NCBI GenBank assembly: GCA_029378245.1
Contig: JARKIF010000086.1
Location: 62,001-126,000 of the forward strand
Origin: Roridomyces roridus
Taxonomy: Eukaryota; Basidiomycota; Agaricomycetes; Agaricales; Mycenaceae
DNA length: 64,000 nt
Reading direction: 5' to 3'
The position numbers and the translations under genes are program-made. Under the pieces are notes generated by a model, which was not told the DNA's origin, ran no database searches, and saw only the letters and a program-made list of their open reading frames with translations. Below are positions 1 to 10,431 of the stretch, piece by piece. The stretch's first letter is position 1. Every line of letters starts with the position of its first letter.

Positions 1-2893
1 GGTCGGGTGAGTTGGGAAATTTGGAAAACCATTCAACATACACCAGATGCTTCGGTGGCTGTGGGGAGCCCACGGGGAAGACCAGATCCCAGGCCGTATT
101 TGTAAGGGTGAATGCGACGCGGACCTGACCCACACGATAGCCTTGATGGAAAGGTCATTGGAAAAAACCAATAGAATAGTATGAGAATAACATACCTTTA
201 ACACCCATATGCTCACCCATTCCTTCGTTTGCGAGAACGGTGTCGAAACGGCCACCCACAAGACGGCCGTGTTTGTCAGTGTACCCAGGCCTCGCATGTA
301 TGACGTCCATAATGTCGTTGCTGAATTCTCGTCCAAACGGATCTTCATTCCACACCTTGATTTTGTGATACACGGAAAGAGACTGGAATGGAAGGGAAAA
401 ATTGGCCGCTTCGTGTTCAATTTGACGAGTGGTCAGTCGGGGATTGCAAAAGCCAACCACGAAGCGAGCAAAGGCTTCCCGGAACTCTCGGGCACCGTAC
501 TTGTTCACCAACGCAGTCAACGACACGCCATAGACGGATGGCCACTTTGTCATCTGCAGATGCGGATGGCGGATGATCTCTAGCGCGGTCCACGCGCTAC
601 TCCTCGCCGCATGTGATGGGCATCCAAGACGACGCCAGCGCACAAACTTCGCGTGACGGAGGACCTTCTCACGACGCTCGATCCAGAGCGTCATTTGGAG
701 GTACTCGTCTTTGCGGTTACTGGCACGGTAGGCGTCCTTAGTGAAGTCGATATGTAGACGCTCGGTGGTTTCGGTGTTGAAATTGTCCAGAGTGCCAAAG
801 AGCTCAATGAATAGGGTGTAATGCGAGATGTTGTGGAGCTTGGGTATGTTGAAATGAACCCGGATACCCAGAGTGATGAATATTGACTTGTTTTCATGAA
901 AGCGTTTGAGGAAGCTGTTGAGCTTGTCGATAGTAATGGTGGAGTGAATGGGGAATTGGGAATGAAATAAGAAGTCGAGCGCCGCGCGGACGGCATGCAC
1001 TAGACGAAGAGGTGAAAGCCCTCCCGGTAGCGGCAGATCTACAATGAGCCCAAGCAAAATGCGGCAGATCTGCCCGTGTTCGGTCCCTGACAGACGAGAA
1101 AGAGAGGTGATCCCCTTGAGAAAAAGTCGCGTGTTGTGGTTGGGAGGGAGGCGACGACAGCGCGCGTCGATTTCGACTGCACCATACGCCTCTTTGACCC
1201 ACGAGATAACATGTTTGATGACACCCTGGTAGAGTTGATGCAGGATATCGGGAGTAATCGAGAGGAATATGTTCACGAAAGGTAGGTCCTCCCAGAACGG
1301 TTTGTGGATTGGTTTGATTCCGGCGGCGGTGCAGGCGCGCGTGAATTCTGTGGCATTGCCCTCCGCCTTCGCCAATGCTGCAAGAACGGCATCAAGATCT
1401 CGCACTTCATACACATCCTCCAGATTCCCCAGTTCATCCCGTGGTTGTGGACAGGTCGGACACTCGCCAGCCTTGACACCCGCAGCCAGCGTTTGCTCGG
1501 GATAATCCCCGGCAAAGACGGCCAGAATCGGATGGCAGCGGCGCACCACTCCATCACCGCTTGCCATCTCGATACCATCGAGTCCTGGCGCACGGAGCGG
1601 CGCGAGTATTTTGCGCATAGGCGTGGTATAAATTCGAGAGGGCTCGGCGGCGTGCGGCTGCGACTTTGATGTGCTCGAGACGAGCGGTCGGAATGTACCC
1701 AATAATCATATATGCCTGCTGAGAAGGCTTACGGCGAATTTCCTTTGGGATATTACCGATGGTCATGTACACCGGGTACGCCGACTTGTTGCGGAACAGA
1801 GTGACTTGTGTCTTATCCGTCGAGATGATGACCGGGACAATCGTCGCACCGGGGGTTTGTTTCTCGAGGCTTTTCTACAAAAGAATGCATAAGTCATTAT
1901 GAATGGAGCAGATACTGAAGTGTTTGTACCTGGGTCGACCACCACCACTTACCAGTATGCAAATCGTGAAACAGCCGTTGAGTTTTGTTAGCGTCACTGA
2001 AGTGGCGCTCGGGCGTGAACAAAAGGTCTTGTGTAAATTCGGGGTCGCCGTACAGCGCCTTCACACAGTCGAGGATAGGGCGGAAGTATACGTCGAACGC
2101 TTCACCCCCAATCACAATTTCTTGACGCTTGAAAACGGGACGACCTTTCGGCATAACATTGTCAATGATGTCGTTAAGCTCGCGTGAGTTTGAGTAAGAC
2201 AGTCCTAACGCCTCGCCAACCTGTCGAATTTTATGTGAACACCTTCATGCCGAAGTATATAAAGAAACTTACACCCTCGATCCCCAGCAAGTCGGTGAAC
2301 GCAGTAGATGTCGAGCCTCTCAACTTTGCCCACTGGGCGACCTCCCAATCCATACGTGACTGAAACGGAGCCCATGGATTGCCGTCGTCAATCGCGTTTA
2401 AGGCGCTCTTGTACGCCGTATAGGCTGGCGTCTGGGTTTTATTCGCAACGGGAGCGCCAGCCCGGCCTCCGAAAGGGGTAACATATGGCTTCTGGACGAA
2501 GCGCTCGGAGGGGGCTGTGGGCTGCGCGGCGGGAGGGGCGGCATCATCACCATCCATTCGGATTGGTGTGATATCAATGTCCATGGCATCAAGAACGGGA
2601 GGTTCCCATCCGGGGTCACGGCCCCATCCATCCTCGTCCTCCGAGTCCGATTCGATTTCCTGCAGAGGCGGGGGAGGCTCGTCGTCAAAGTCGTATCCAA
2701 AATCGGCGTCGTCATCAGCGTCGAGAAGCTCCAAGTCCTCGCTTGGCTTGTCAGCCATCCCAGCCTCCGGAGGGCGGTAAGCTATCATCGCTGAGTAATG
2801 CCGCTGACAAGGTGGATTGTGTGTATTCTTCAGATGTTGGAGGAGTCGTCCAAAGCATCGATTGCATCCCGGGCAGCGCTGGTCGGAAGACAT
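1..2893 (-). pseudogene. Plavaka transposase of copy A (partial, frameshifted)
   Basis: Same gene as in copies B and C, read on the minus strand from an ATG at 2893. The C-terminal end lies left of the window; by alignment with B the stop would be about 211 bp outside. The same frame break as in the other copies falls at 1619. The N-terminus has the zinc-finger-like CPGC...H-x4-H segment, followed by an acidic Pro-rich stretch and the Plavaka core. Confidence 0.85.
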
Positions 2894-3837
2894 GGGCAGC
2901 AATGTTATTCAGCAGGGGTACAGAGGGAGGTGCTAGGGAAATAGGGCTGAATGCCATCCTAACTGCGGGCGCTGTGTGGCGTATGTATAAGCCTGTCGCC
3001 GCTAAACAAAGCGAATTTTGAAATGAAACAACTTGAACGCACCGTCCGAGTCCGTGTTAGCCGACCCATTTTCTTTCTCTTTCTCACCCACCACCTCAGC
3101 CACCCCTACACCCCTACCATCCCGCAGCACCTCACGCTCGTTCACCACCTCACCCACCCCTACCATCCCGCAGCACCTCACACTCGTTCACTATGCCTCC
3201 TCTTCACAGCAAACCCGCCTTGCTACCCTTCGAGGAATGTGTGTATTTTTTTTTCTAAGGGTAAAGCAGCGTACTCACCGCTTCAATAGCCCCGGTGGAA
3301 TCTGCCACTCCACCTCCCGACGTACATCCCAGAAATATCCGCCGTAACTCATCTCCTTGTGCATTGTCCCGGTTGTTCACGTTCTTTAGTGCCCAGGCAG
3401 TCAAAGGCGGCTGCCTACCAGGACCCGAAATGGGTTGGTGCGGCACCAATGGGCAATTATTTCCCTGAGGGCGCCCCCGAGTCCGAGCCTCCCACCAGGA
3501 AAAGGGCAGCGTCGACGGCCCAGCAATCCAGCAAGGTCAAATCCCAAAAGGCACTCCATGCAGGTGAATGCAGATACTCTTCACTTCGGCTGCTTTTTGA
3601 TGCGTTCTTCAGTAGCTAACATGGATGAAAACGAAGACGTCGAGATGGAGGAGGCCGCGCCTCCTCCTGTGGCTGGTCAGAGTCTTCCCCGCTTTGTGGC
3701 TTGTTGTCCACTGACTTGATGTTCAGTACGTCGTCGAAGCCGTCAAGCTGTCGCCGAGCCACAGCAAGAAGAGCCTCAAACCAATCCCAAGCCCGTCAAG
3801 CCCAGGCCACTTTACAAGACAAAACCGGTACCTGCCA
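1..3837 (-). mobile_element. Plavaka-type transposon, copy A, first part (truncated by window edge)
   Basis: Right half of a 6.6 kb element lying in reverse orientation. It is the reverse complement of 6241-10077 in copy B, with every predicted protein identical. It holds most of the transposase gene (minus strand), the divergent promoter region and the first exons of the DUF6532 gene (plus strand). Copy A is interrupted at 3837 by copy B and resumes at 10432. By comparison with B, about 350 bp of its right end lie left of the window. Confidence 0.93.
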
Positions 3838-3864
3838 CATCAGGAAAAACCGGATTCAGCAATT
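3838..3864 (+). repeat. Left terminal inverted repeat of copy B
   Basis: Begins CATCAGGAAAAACCGGATTC and pairs with 10405-10431 over 27 bp with one mismatch (position 21, A against G). Confidence 0.95.
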
Positions 3865-3882
3865 GACGCCAATTGGCGTCAA
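3863..3882. repeat. Perfect 20 bp subterminal palindrome
   Basis: TTGACGCCAATTGGCGTCAA reads the same on both strands. It lies 25 bp from the left end of copy B and recurs at 37473-37492 (C) and 12792-12811 (A). A transposase or regulator binding site is the likely role, inferred from symmetry and position only. Confidence 0.8.
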
Positions 3883-4146
3883 CTGGCGGCAATCTCTGCC
3901 AGTTGACAGATTGGCAGAATGTCCAGGTCCCGATCCGTTGGCAACATTCCTCGGCAAATTATCACTGAATGCTGCAGATTGTTGTCTCTGATTAGCGATT
4001 TACACCGGTTCGGTAAGCTGCATATTACGGTTTCACGGCCAGCGGTTTACATGAAAGCAGATTATATTCACATTAAAAGTAGGCTATAAGGTAGTGTGGT
4101 ATACTGAAGCTATTCAAAGACGAAGGGAAAAGGGAATGTGATATTA

Positions 4147-6885
4147 TTAGTCCGAAAAGTCAAGCATGTCGAGCGCCGCTTGCCGCACGCGATGCTGCTC
4201 GGGATCGCCGATGGGGCGGCTGGAGCCGCTGCTAGATCGGGAGATGTGAAACAGACAACGTCAACGGTATGTGAAAACCCACGAGGTAGCCTTGAGGATA
4301 TCCACCATGATTGGCGAATACTTGTCTGGCCGTCCGGCGAGCTTCTCGAGTAACGCCAGGTAGGTCTCGTACTTGCTCAGCACGCGGTTGGCGTCAAAGT
4401 CGGACGCCTTGTACGCTCCCGTTTGCTCGCCGGTCTTGAGGTCATTGAGAGCGTCATATATCTAATGGAATATGAGTACACGGCACGATGTGAATGCAAA
4501 AGACTCCAACCGCGGTGCAAGCGAGTGCGAGTAGCGCGCGGGGCATCTCGGGTTGGCCGCCGGTACTCCGAGGCATGAGGGCGGTGATACGCGGGCCCAG
4601 TGCGTGGCTACCGCGGAAGAAGTGGCCGGCGACGTGAGCTACGCCCGGGTTCTGGAACGCCTTGGTGGGTAATGACTTGCCAAACTGGAGGTGGGTTAGT
4701 TATATAGCCAATGGAGATGTCGGCGGATGACTCACAATGGTGCGCCCGGTGGCCACATCCACGGTCTGTACATCAAACATGAGATAGATGATACGAGGAG
4801 AATTAATGATGCACTTACATCAGGTCGGTGTGTGTATATGAAAGTCTCGTTTGACAGAAGAAGGTCGGTGCGGTCCCCGCTGCCTTGCTGCACCTTCCAG
4901 TACATGTAAAGTGCGTCCGCGGCGCACGTCTTGATCTTGCCGCGGAAGCCGCTGACACGCTTTATAAGCTCAAAAGGGAGTGAGTCAAATGAAAAGAGCG
5001 GGCACAGAATACATACCATGCTAATCAAGGTCTCCCGATAAGTGTCGTCGACTTGGATGCGGGTTTTGATATTCTCGAACCCCAGAATTTCGGCGGCTCT
5101 GGTCAGTGAGTCCTGGCCAAAGGTGATGCGGAGCTCGGCGTCGGGGAAGGCATGTCGGACGAGGTGGAGAGCTAAAAAGTACTCGAGGGCCGTGTCCAGC
5201 AGGCGCCTGACGCGTAGGTGCTGTATCTTCTTCCCCGGTTTGTTCTGGTCATCCCTGATGATGTCAATACAGTCGCTGTCGGTGGACGGGGCGGTGGAAG
5301 CAGCGGTGGGCGTGGGCTTTGGCTTTGGCTTTGCGGTGGGCTTGGTAACGGTGGACTTGGTGACAGCCGGCTTGGCAACAACGGGCTTGGCAGACGCGGA
5401 GGCCGCAAGCTGGGCGGGGAGCGTTGACGATGCCTGCTTGGGACCGGCGGGAGTCAGAGTGGAAGTATCGCGAGAGGAGCGCGCTATGTCGCGCTCCTCA
5501 TTGAACGTAGGTACCTGCAAGCGCAATGTAAAAAGGAAGCGGGAGACGAGATGGGGAACGCACCTCTTGCTCTACCCGCCTGGTATCACGCTTGCCTTTC
5601 CCTTTCGACTTGGGAGGGTGCCCACGCGATCGCTGGTGCACGGGGATGAGGCGATGGGACAGGGAGTATAAAATAGTCGTACCTGGGACTGCATCGCCTC
5701 TAGATCGAGTCGAGGCATTGCGGAGTGCGATTCGACGACCTGAGATGTAAATTGAGAAGTGTGGCAGAAAACACTGTAAAAAACATATACTGACATGCTT
5801 TCGTGGCACGGACAGGCGGCCAGCGGCGTTCTGGGCTTGTTTGAGAGCCACTTGGACATTGTCGTCCTCTGCCCAGTCCGAGTCCGAGTCATCGTCGTAG
5901 GCCGAGCCGGGGACGCTGAGGTGGCCGGAGCTCGCGGAGGCACGGCTGGAGGAGCGCCGGGGTTCGATGAAGAACTCTTCACCGTTGTTGTGCTGGTACT
6001 GGGCGTCGTCGTCGTCGTTTTGCCAGGTAGGCGTCTTGAGAAGAAGTGTCAAAGCTGTGCTGATCACATCAACAGAAACTCTCACCGCATCGGCGAGCTT
6101 CCTCGACACCGCGACGTCGTCTCCTTCAAGGTCCTCCTCCTCCTCGAAGATCTCGTCGTCTGCCTCCTGTTCCTCACACTCTGAGTCCGCAGCATCATCC
6201 GCAAATGCCGAATCCGCAATGTCGCCGGCAGTGATCTCACTGGCAGGTACCGGTTTTGTCTTGTAAAGTGGCCTGGGCTTGACGGGCTTGGGATTGGTTT
6301 GAGGCTCTTCTTGCTGTGGCTCGGCGACAGCTTGACGGCTTCGACGACGTACTGAACATCAAGTCAGTGGACAACAAGCCACAAAGCGGGGAAGACTCTG
6401 ACCAGCCACAGGAGGAGGCGCGGCCTCCTCCATCTCGACGTCTTCGTTTTCATCCATGTTAGCTACTGAAGAACGCATCAAAAAGCAGCCGAAGTGAAGA
6501 GTATCTGCATTCACCTGCATGGAGTGCCTTTTGGGATTTGACCTTGCTGGATTGCTGGGCCGTCGACGCTGCCCTTTTCCTGGTGGGAGGCTCGGACTCG
6601 GGGGCGCCCTCAGGGAAATAATTGCCCATTGGTGCCGCACCAACCCATTTCGGGTCCTGGTAGGCAGCCGCCTTTGACTGCCTGGGCACTAAAGAACGTG
6701 AACAACCGGGACAATGCACAAGGAGATGAGTTACGGCGGATATTTCTGGGATGTACGTCGGGAGGTGGAGTGGCAGATTCCACCGGGGCTATTGAAGCGG
6801 TGAGTACGCTGCTTTACCCTTAGAAAAAAAAATACACACATTCCTCGAAGGGTAGCAAGGCGGGTTTGCTGTGAAGAGGAGGCAT
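4147..6885 (-). CDS. DUF6532 domain protein carried by transposon copy B
   Basis: Function unknown. ATG at 6885 (MPPLHSKPALLPFEE), stop at 4147, about eleven short introns. Order in the protein: basic/Pro N-terminus, long acidic stretch (DDAADSECEEQEADDE), a second acidic patch, a Lys/Pro/Thr-rich linker (residues encoded near 5290-5470), then the DUF6532 domain. The domain contains HLRVRRLLDTALEYF, VRHAFPD, VSGFRGKIKTCA and ALACTAVYDALNDLKTG, and ends DMLDFSD. DUF6532 is an Agaricomycete family of unknown role, often in multi-copy loci. Here it is clearly internal to a transposon, divergent from the transposase and conserved in all copies, so it is probably an accessory or regulatory protein. 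Exon limits are my reading of splice motifs; the domain call is firm. Confidence 0.85.
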
Positions 6886-7184
6886 AGTGAACGAGTGTGA
6901 GGTGCTGCGGGATGGTAGGGGTGGGTGAGGTGGTGAACGAGCGTGAGGTGCTGCGGGATGGTAGGGGTGTAGGGGTGGCTGAGGTGGTGGGTGAGAAAGA
7001 GAAAGAAAATGGGTCGGCTAACACGGACTCGGACGGTGCGTTCAAGTTGTTTCATTTCAAAATTCGCTTTGTTTAGCGGCGACAGGCTTATACATACGCC
7101 ACACAGCGCCCGCAGTTAGGATGGCATTCAGCCCTATTTCCCTAGCACCTCCCTCTGTACCCCTGCTGAATAACATTGCTGCCC
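6886..7184. promoter_or_regulatory. Divergent promoter region of the transposon (copy B)
   Basis: 299 bp between the ATGs of the DUF6532 and transposase genes. It contains two direct copies of a segment built on gtgaggtgctgcgggatggt (about 6898-6917 and 6940-6961), each followed by ggtggctgaggtgg-like sequence. Equivalent regions are 2894-3192 (A) and 40495-40793 (C). The doubled motif may be a shared regulator site; this is inference from position. Confidence 0.6.
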
Positions 7185-10100
7185 ATGTCTTCCGACCAGC
7201 GCTGCCCGGGATGCAATCGATGCTTTGGACGACTCCTCCAACATCTGAAGAATACACACAATCCACCTTGTCAGCGGCATTACTCAGCGATGATAGCTTA
7301 CCGCCCTCCGGAGGCTGGGATGGCTGACAAGCCAAGCGAGGACTTGGAGCTTCTCGACGCTGATGACGACGCCGATTTTGGATACGACTTTGACGACGAG
7401 CCTCCCCCGCCTCTGCAGGAAATCGAATCGGACTCGGAGGACGAGGATGGATGGGGCCGTGACCCCGGATGGGAACCTCCCGTTCTTGATGCCATGGACA
7501 TTGATATCACACCAATCCGAATGGATGGTGATGATGCCGCCCCTCCCGCCGCGCAGCCCACAGCCCCCTCCGAGCGCTTCGTCCAGAAGCCATATGTTAC
7601 CCCTTTCGGAGGCCGGGCTGGCGCTCCCGTTGCGAATAAAACCCAGACGCCAGCCTATACGGCGTACAAGAGCGCCTTAAACGCGATTGACGACGGCAAT
7701 CCATGGGCTCCGTTTCAGTCACGTATGGATTGGGAGGTCGCCCAGTGGGCAAAGTTGAGAGGCTCGACATCTACTGCGTTCACCGACTTGCTGGGGATCG
7801 AGGGTGTAAGTTTCTTTATATACTTCGGCATGAAGGTGTTCACATAAAATTCGACAGGTTGGCGAGGCGTTAGGACTGTCTTACTCAAACTCACGCGAGC
7901 TTAACGACATCATTGACAATGTTATGCCGAAAGGTCGTCCCGTTTTCAAGCGTCAAGAAATTGTGATTGGGGGTGAAGCGTTCGACGTATACTTCCGCCC
8001 TATCCTCGACTGTGTGAAGGCGCTGTACGGCGACCCCGAATTTACACAAGACCTTTTGTTCACGCCCGAGCGCCACTTCAGTGACGCTAACAAAACTCAA
8101 CGGCTGTTTCACGATTTGCATACTGGTAAGTGGTGGTGGTCGACCCAGGTACAAACACTTCAGTATCTGCTCCATTCATAATGACTTATGCATTCTTTTG
8201 TAGAAAAGCCTCGAGAAACAAACCCCCGGTGCGACGATTGTCCCGGTCATCATCTCGACGGATAAGACACAAGTCACTCTGTTCCGCAACAAGTCGGCGT
8301 ACCCGGTGTACATGACCATCGGTAATATCCCAAAGGAAATTCGCCGTAAGCCTTCTCAGCAGGCATATATGATTATTGGGTACATTCCGACCGCTCGTCT
8401 CGAGCACATCAAAGTCGCAGCCGCACGCCGCCGAGCCCTCTCGAATTTATACCACGCCTATGCGCAAAATACTCGCGCCGCTCCGTGCGCCAGGACTCGA
8501 TGGTATCGAGATGGCAAGCGGTGATGGAGTGGTGCGCCGCTGCCATCCGATTCTGGCCGTCTTTGCCGGGGATTATCCCGAGCAAACGCTGGCTGCGGGT
8601 GTCAAGGCTGGCGAGTGTCCGACCTGTCCACAACCACGGGATGAACTGGGGAATCTGGAGGATGTGTATGAAGTGCGAGATCTTGATGCCGTTCTTGCAG
8701 CATTGGCGAAGGCGGAGGGCAATGCCACAGAATTCACGCGCGCCTGCACCGCCGCCGGAATCAAACCAATCCACAAACCGTTCTGGGAGGACCTACCTTT
8801 CGTGAACATATTCCTCTCGATTACTCCCGATATCCTGCATCAACTCTACCAGGGTGTCATCAAACATGTTATCTCGTGGGTCAAAGAGGCGTATGGTGCA
8901 GTCGAAATCGACGCGCGCTGTCGTCGCCTCCCTCCCAACCACAACACGCGACTTTTTCTCAAGGGGATCACCTCTCTTTCTCGTCTGTCAGGGACCGAAC
9001 ACGGGCAGATCTGCCGCATTTTGCTTGGGCTCATTGTAGATCTGCCGCTACCGGGAGGGCTTTCACCTCTTCGTCTAGTGCATGCCGTCCGCGCGGCGCT
9101 CGACTTCTTATTTCATTCCCAATTCCCCATTCACTCCACCATTACTATCGACAAGCTCAACAGCTTCCTCAAACGCTTTCATGAAAACAAGTCAATATTC
9201 ATCACTCTGGGTATCCGGGTTCATTTCAACATACCCAAGCTCCACAACATCTCGCATTACACCCTATTCATTGAGCTCTTTGGCACTCTGGACAATTTCA
9301 ACACCGAAACCACCGAGCGTCTACATATCGACTTCACTAAGGACGCCTACCGTGCCAGTAACCGCAAAGACGAGTACCTCCAAATGACGCTCTGGATCGA
9401 GCGTCGTGAGAAGGTCCTCCGTCACGCGAAGTTTGTGCGCTGGCGTCGTCTTGGATGCCCATCACATGCGGCGAGGAGTAGCGCGTGGACCGCGCTAGAG
9501 ATCATCCGCCATCCGCATCTGCAGATGACAAAGTGGCCATCCGTCTATGGCGTGTCGTTGACTGCGTTGGTGAACAAGTACGGTGCCCGAGAGTTCCGGG
9601 AAGCCTTTGCTCGCTTCGTGGTTGGCTTTTGCAATCCCCGACTGACCACTCGTCAAATTGAACACGAAGCGGCCAATTTTTCCCTTCCATTCCAGTCTCT
9701 TTCCGTGTATCACAAAATCAAGGTGTGGAATGAAGATCCGTTTGGACGAGAATTCAGCAACGACATTATGGACGTCATACATGCGAGGCCTGGGTACACT
9801 GACAAACACGGCCGTCTTGTGGGTGGCCGTTTCGACACCGTTCTCGCAAACGAAGGAATGGGTGAGCATATGGGTGTTAAAGGTATGTTATTCTCATACT
9901 ATTCTATTGGTTTTTTCCAATGACCTTTCCATCAAGGCTATCGTGTGGGTCAGGTCCGCGTCGCATTCACCCTTACAAATACGGCCTGGGATCTGGTCTT
10001 CCCCGTGGGCTCCCCACAGCCACCGAAGCATCTGGTGTATGTTGAATGGTTTTCCAAATTTCCCAACTCACCCGACCCCAACCACGGAATGTATTCCATT

Positions 10101-10289
10101 TCGCGCCCGAGCGGGGGGGGTCCCACGAGCATTATCCCTGTGGAGAATGTGCGTCGAAGCGTACATCTCTTTCCTCGCTTCGGAGCAGTGGCACCGCGGG
10201 AATGGACCAGTGCCAATGTACTCGAGCGCTGCGAGAAGTTTTATTTGAGTACCTGGTCAGATAGACACGCATATGTAACTATGGTCTAA
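7185..10289 (+). CDS. Plavaka transposase, copy B (shared frameshift)
   Basis: Catalyses cut-and-paste movement of the element. ATG at 7185 (MSSDQRCPGC). Inferred exons: 7185-7805, 7858-8148, 8204-9882 and 9937-10289. A C2H2-like finger (CPGC, then H-x4-H) lies near residues 6-25, followed by an acidic/Pro linker and the Plavaka core. Recognisable core blocks are LGLSYSNSRELN, HTGKWWWSTQ, ISTDKTQVTLFRNKSAYPVY, GDGVVRRCHPI and GDYPEQ, with a C-terminal RRSVHLFPRFG block. About 980 residues if read through. The frame breaks at 8459: NLYHA is followed by one extra base before MRKILAPL, where I would expect one more residue (NLxHxCM in relatives as remembered). That fits a 2 bp deletion. The break is identical in A and C. 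It may be non-functional, or translated by frameshifting. Confidence 0.9.
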
Positions 10290-10404
10290 GTAACGTAGAG
10301 CGTTTGATAACCATCGTGAATGCCAAGAGCTGCCATGAATGTCCACATTGTCGAAGATTGTCGATCACTATTTGATTGTTGCCAATTGGTGACATTCTCC
10401 CACA

Positions 10405-10431
10405 AATTGCCGAATCCGGTTTTTCCTGATG
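10405..10431 (-). repeat. Right terminal inverted repeat of copy B
   Basis: Reverse complement of the left end with one mismatch. Subterminal sequence inside the repeats is not shared between the two ends, apart from a CCAATTGG core. Confidence 0.95.

Larger units (their letters stand above)
3838..10431 (+). mobile_element. Plavaka-type transposon, copy B, complete and nested in copy A
   Basis: 6594 bp element with matching ends, starting CATCAGG at 3838 and finishing CCTGATG at 10431. It is flanked by the 2 bp duplication CA (3836-3837 and 10432-10433). The uninterrupted target is readable in copies B and C themselves (6230-6250, 39840-39860) and contains CA once, which fixes insertion point and duplication length. 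Order inside: DUF6532 gene on minus, divergent promoter, Plavaka transposase on plus. Near-identity with A and C indicates recent movement. Plavaka elements are usually placed in or near the CACTA-Mirage-Chapaev group, in which 2-3 bp duplications are normal. Confidence 0.95.

Noticed and set aside
5042..5671. 209-codon plus-strand frame in the transposon (also 11003 and 38652)
   Set aside because: Antisense to the DUF6532 coding exons, with composition typical of a shadow frame.
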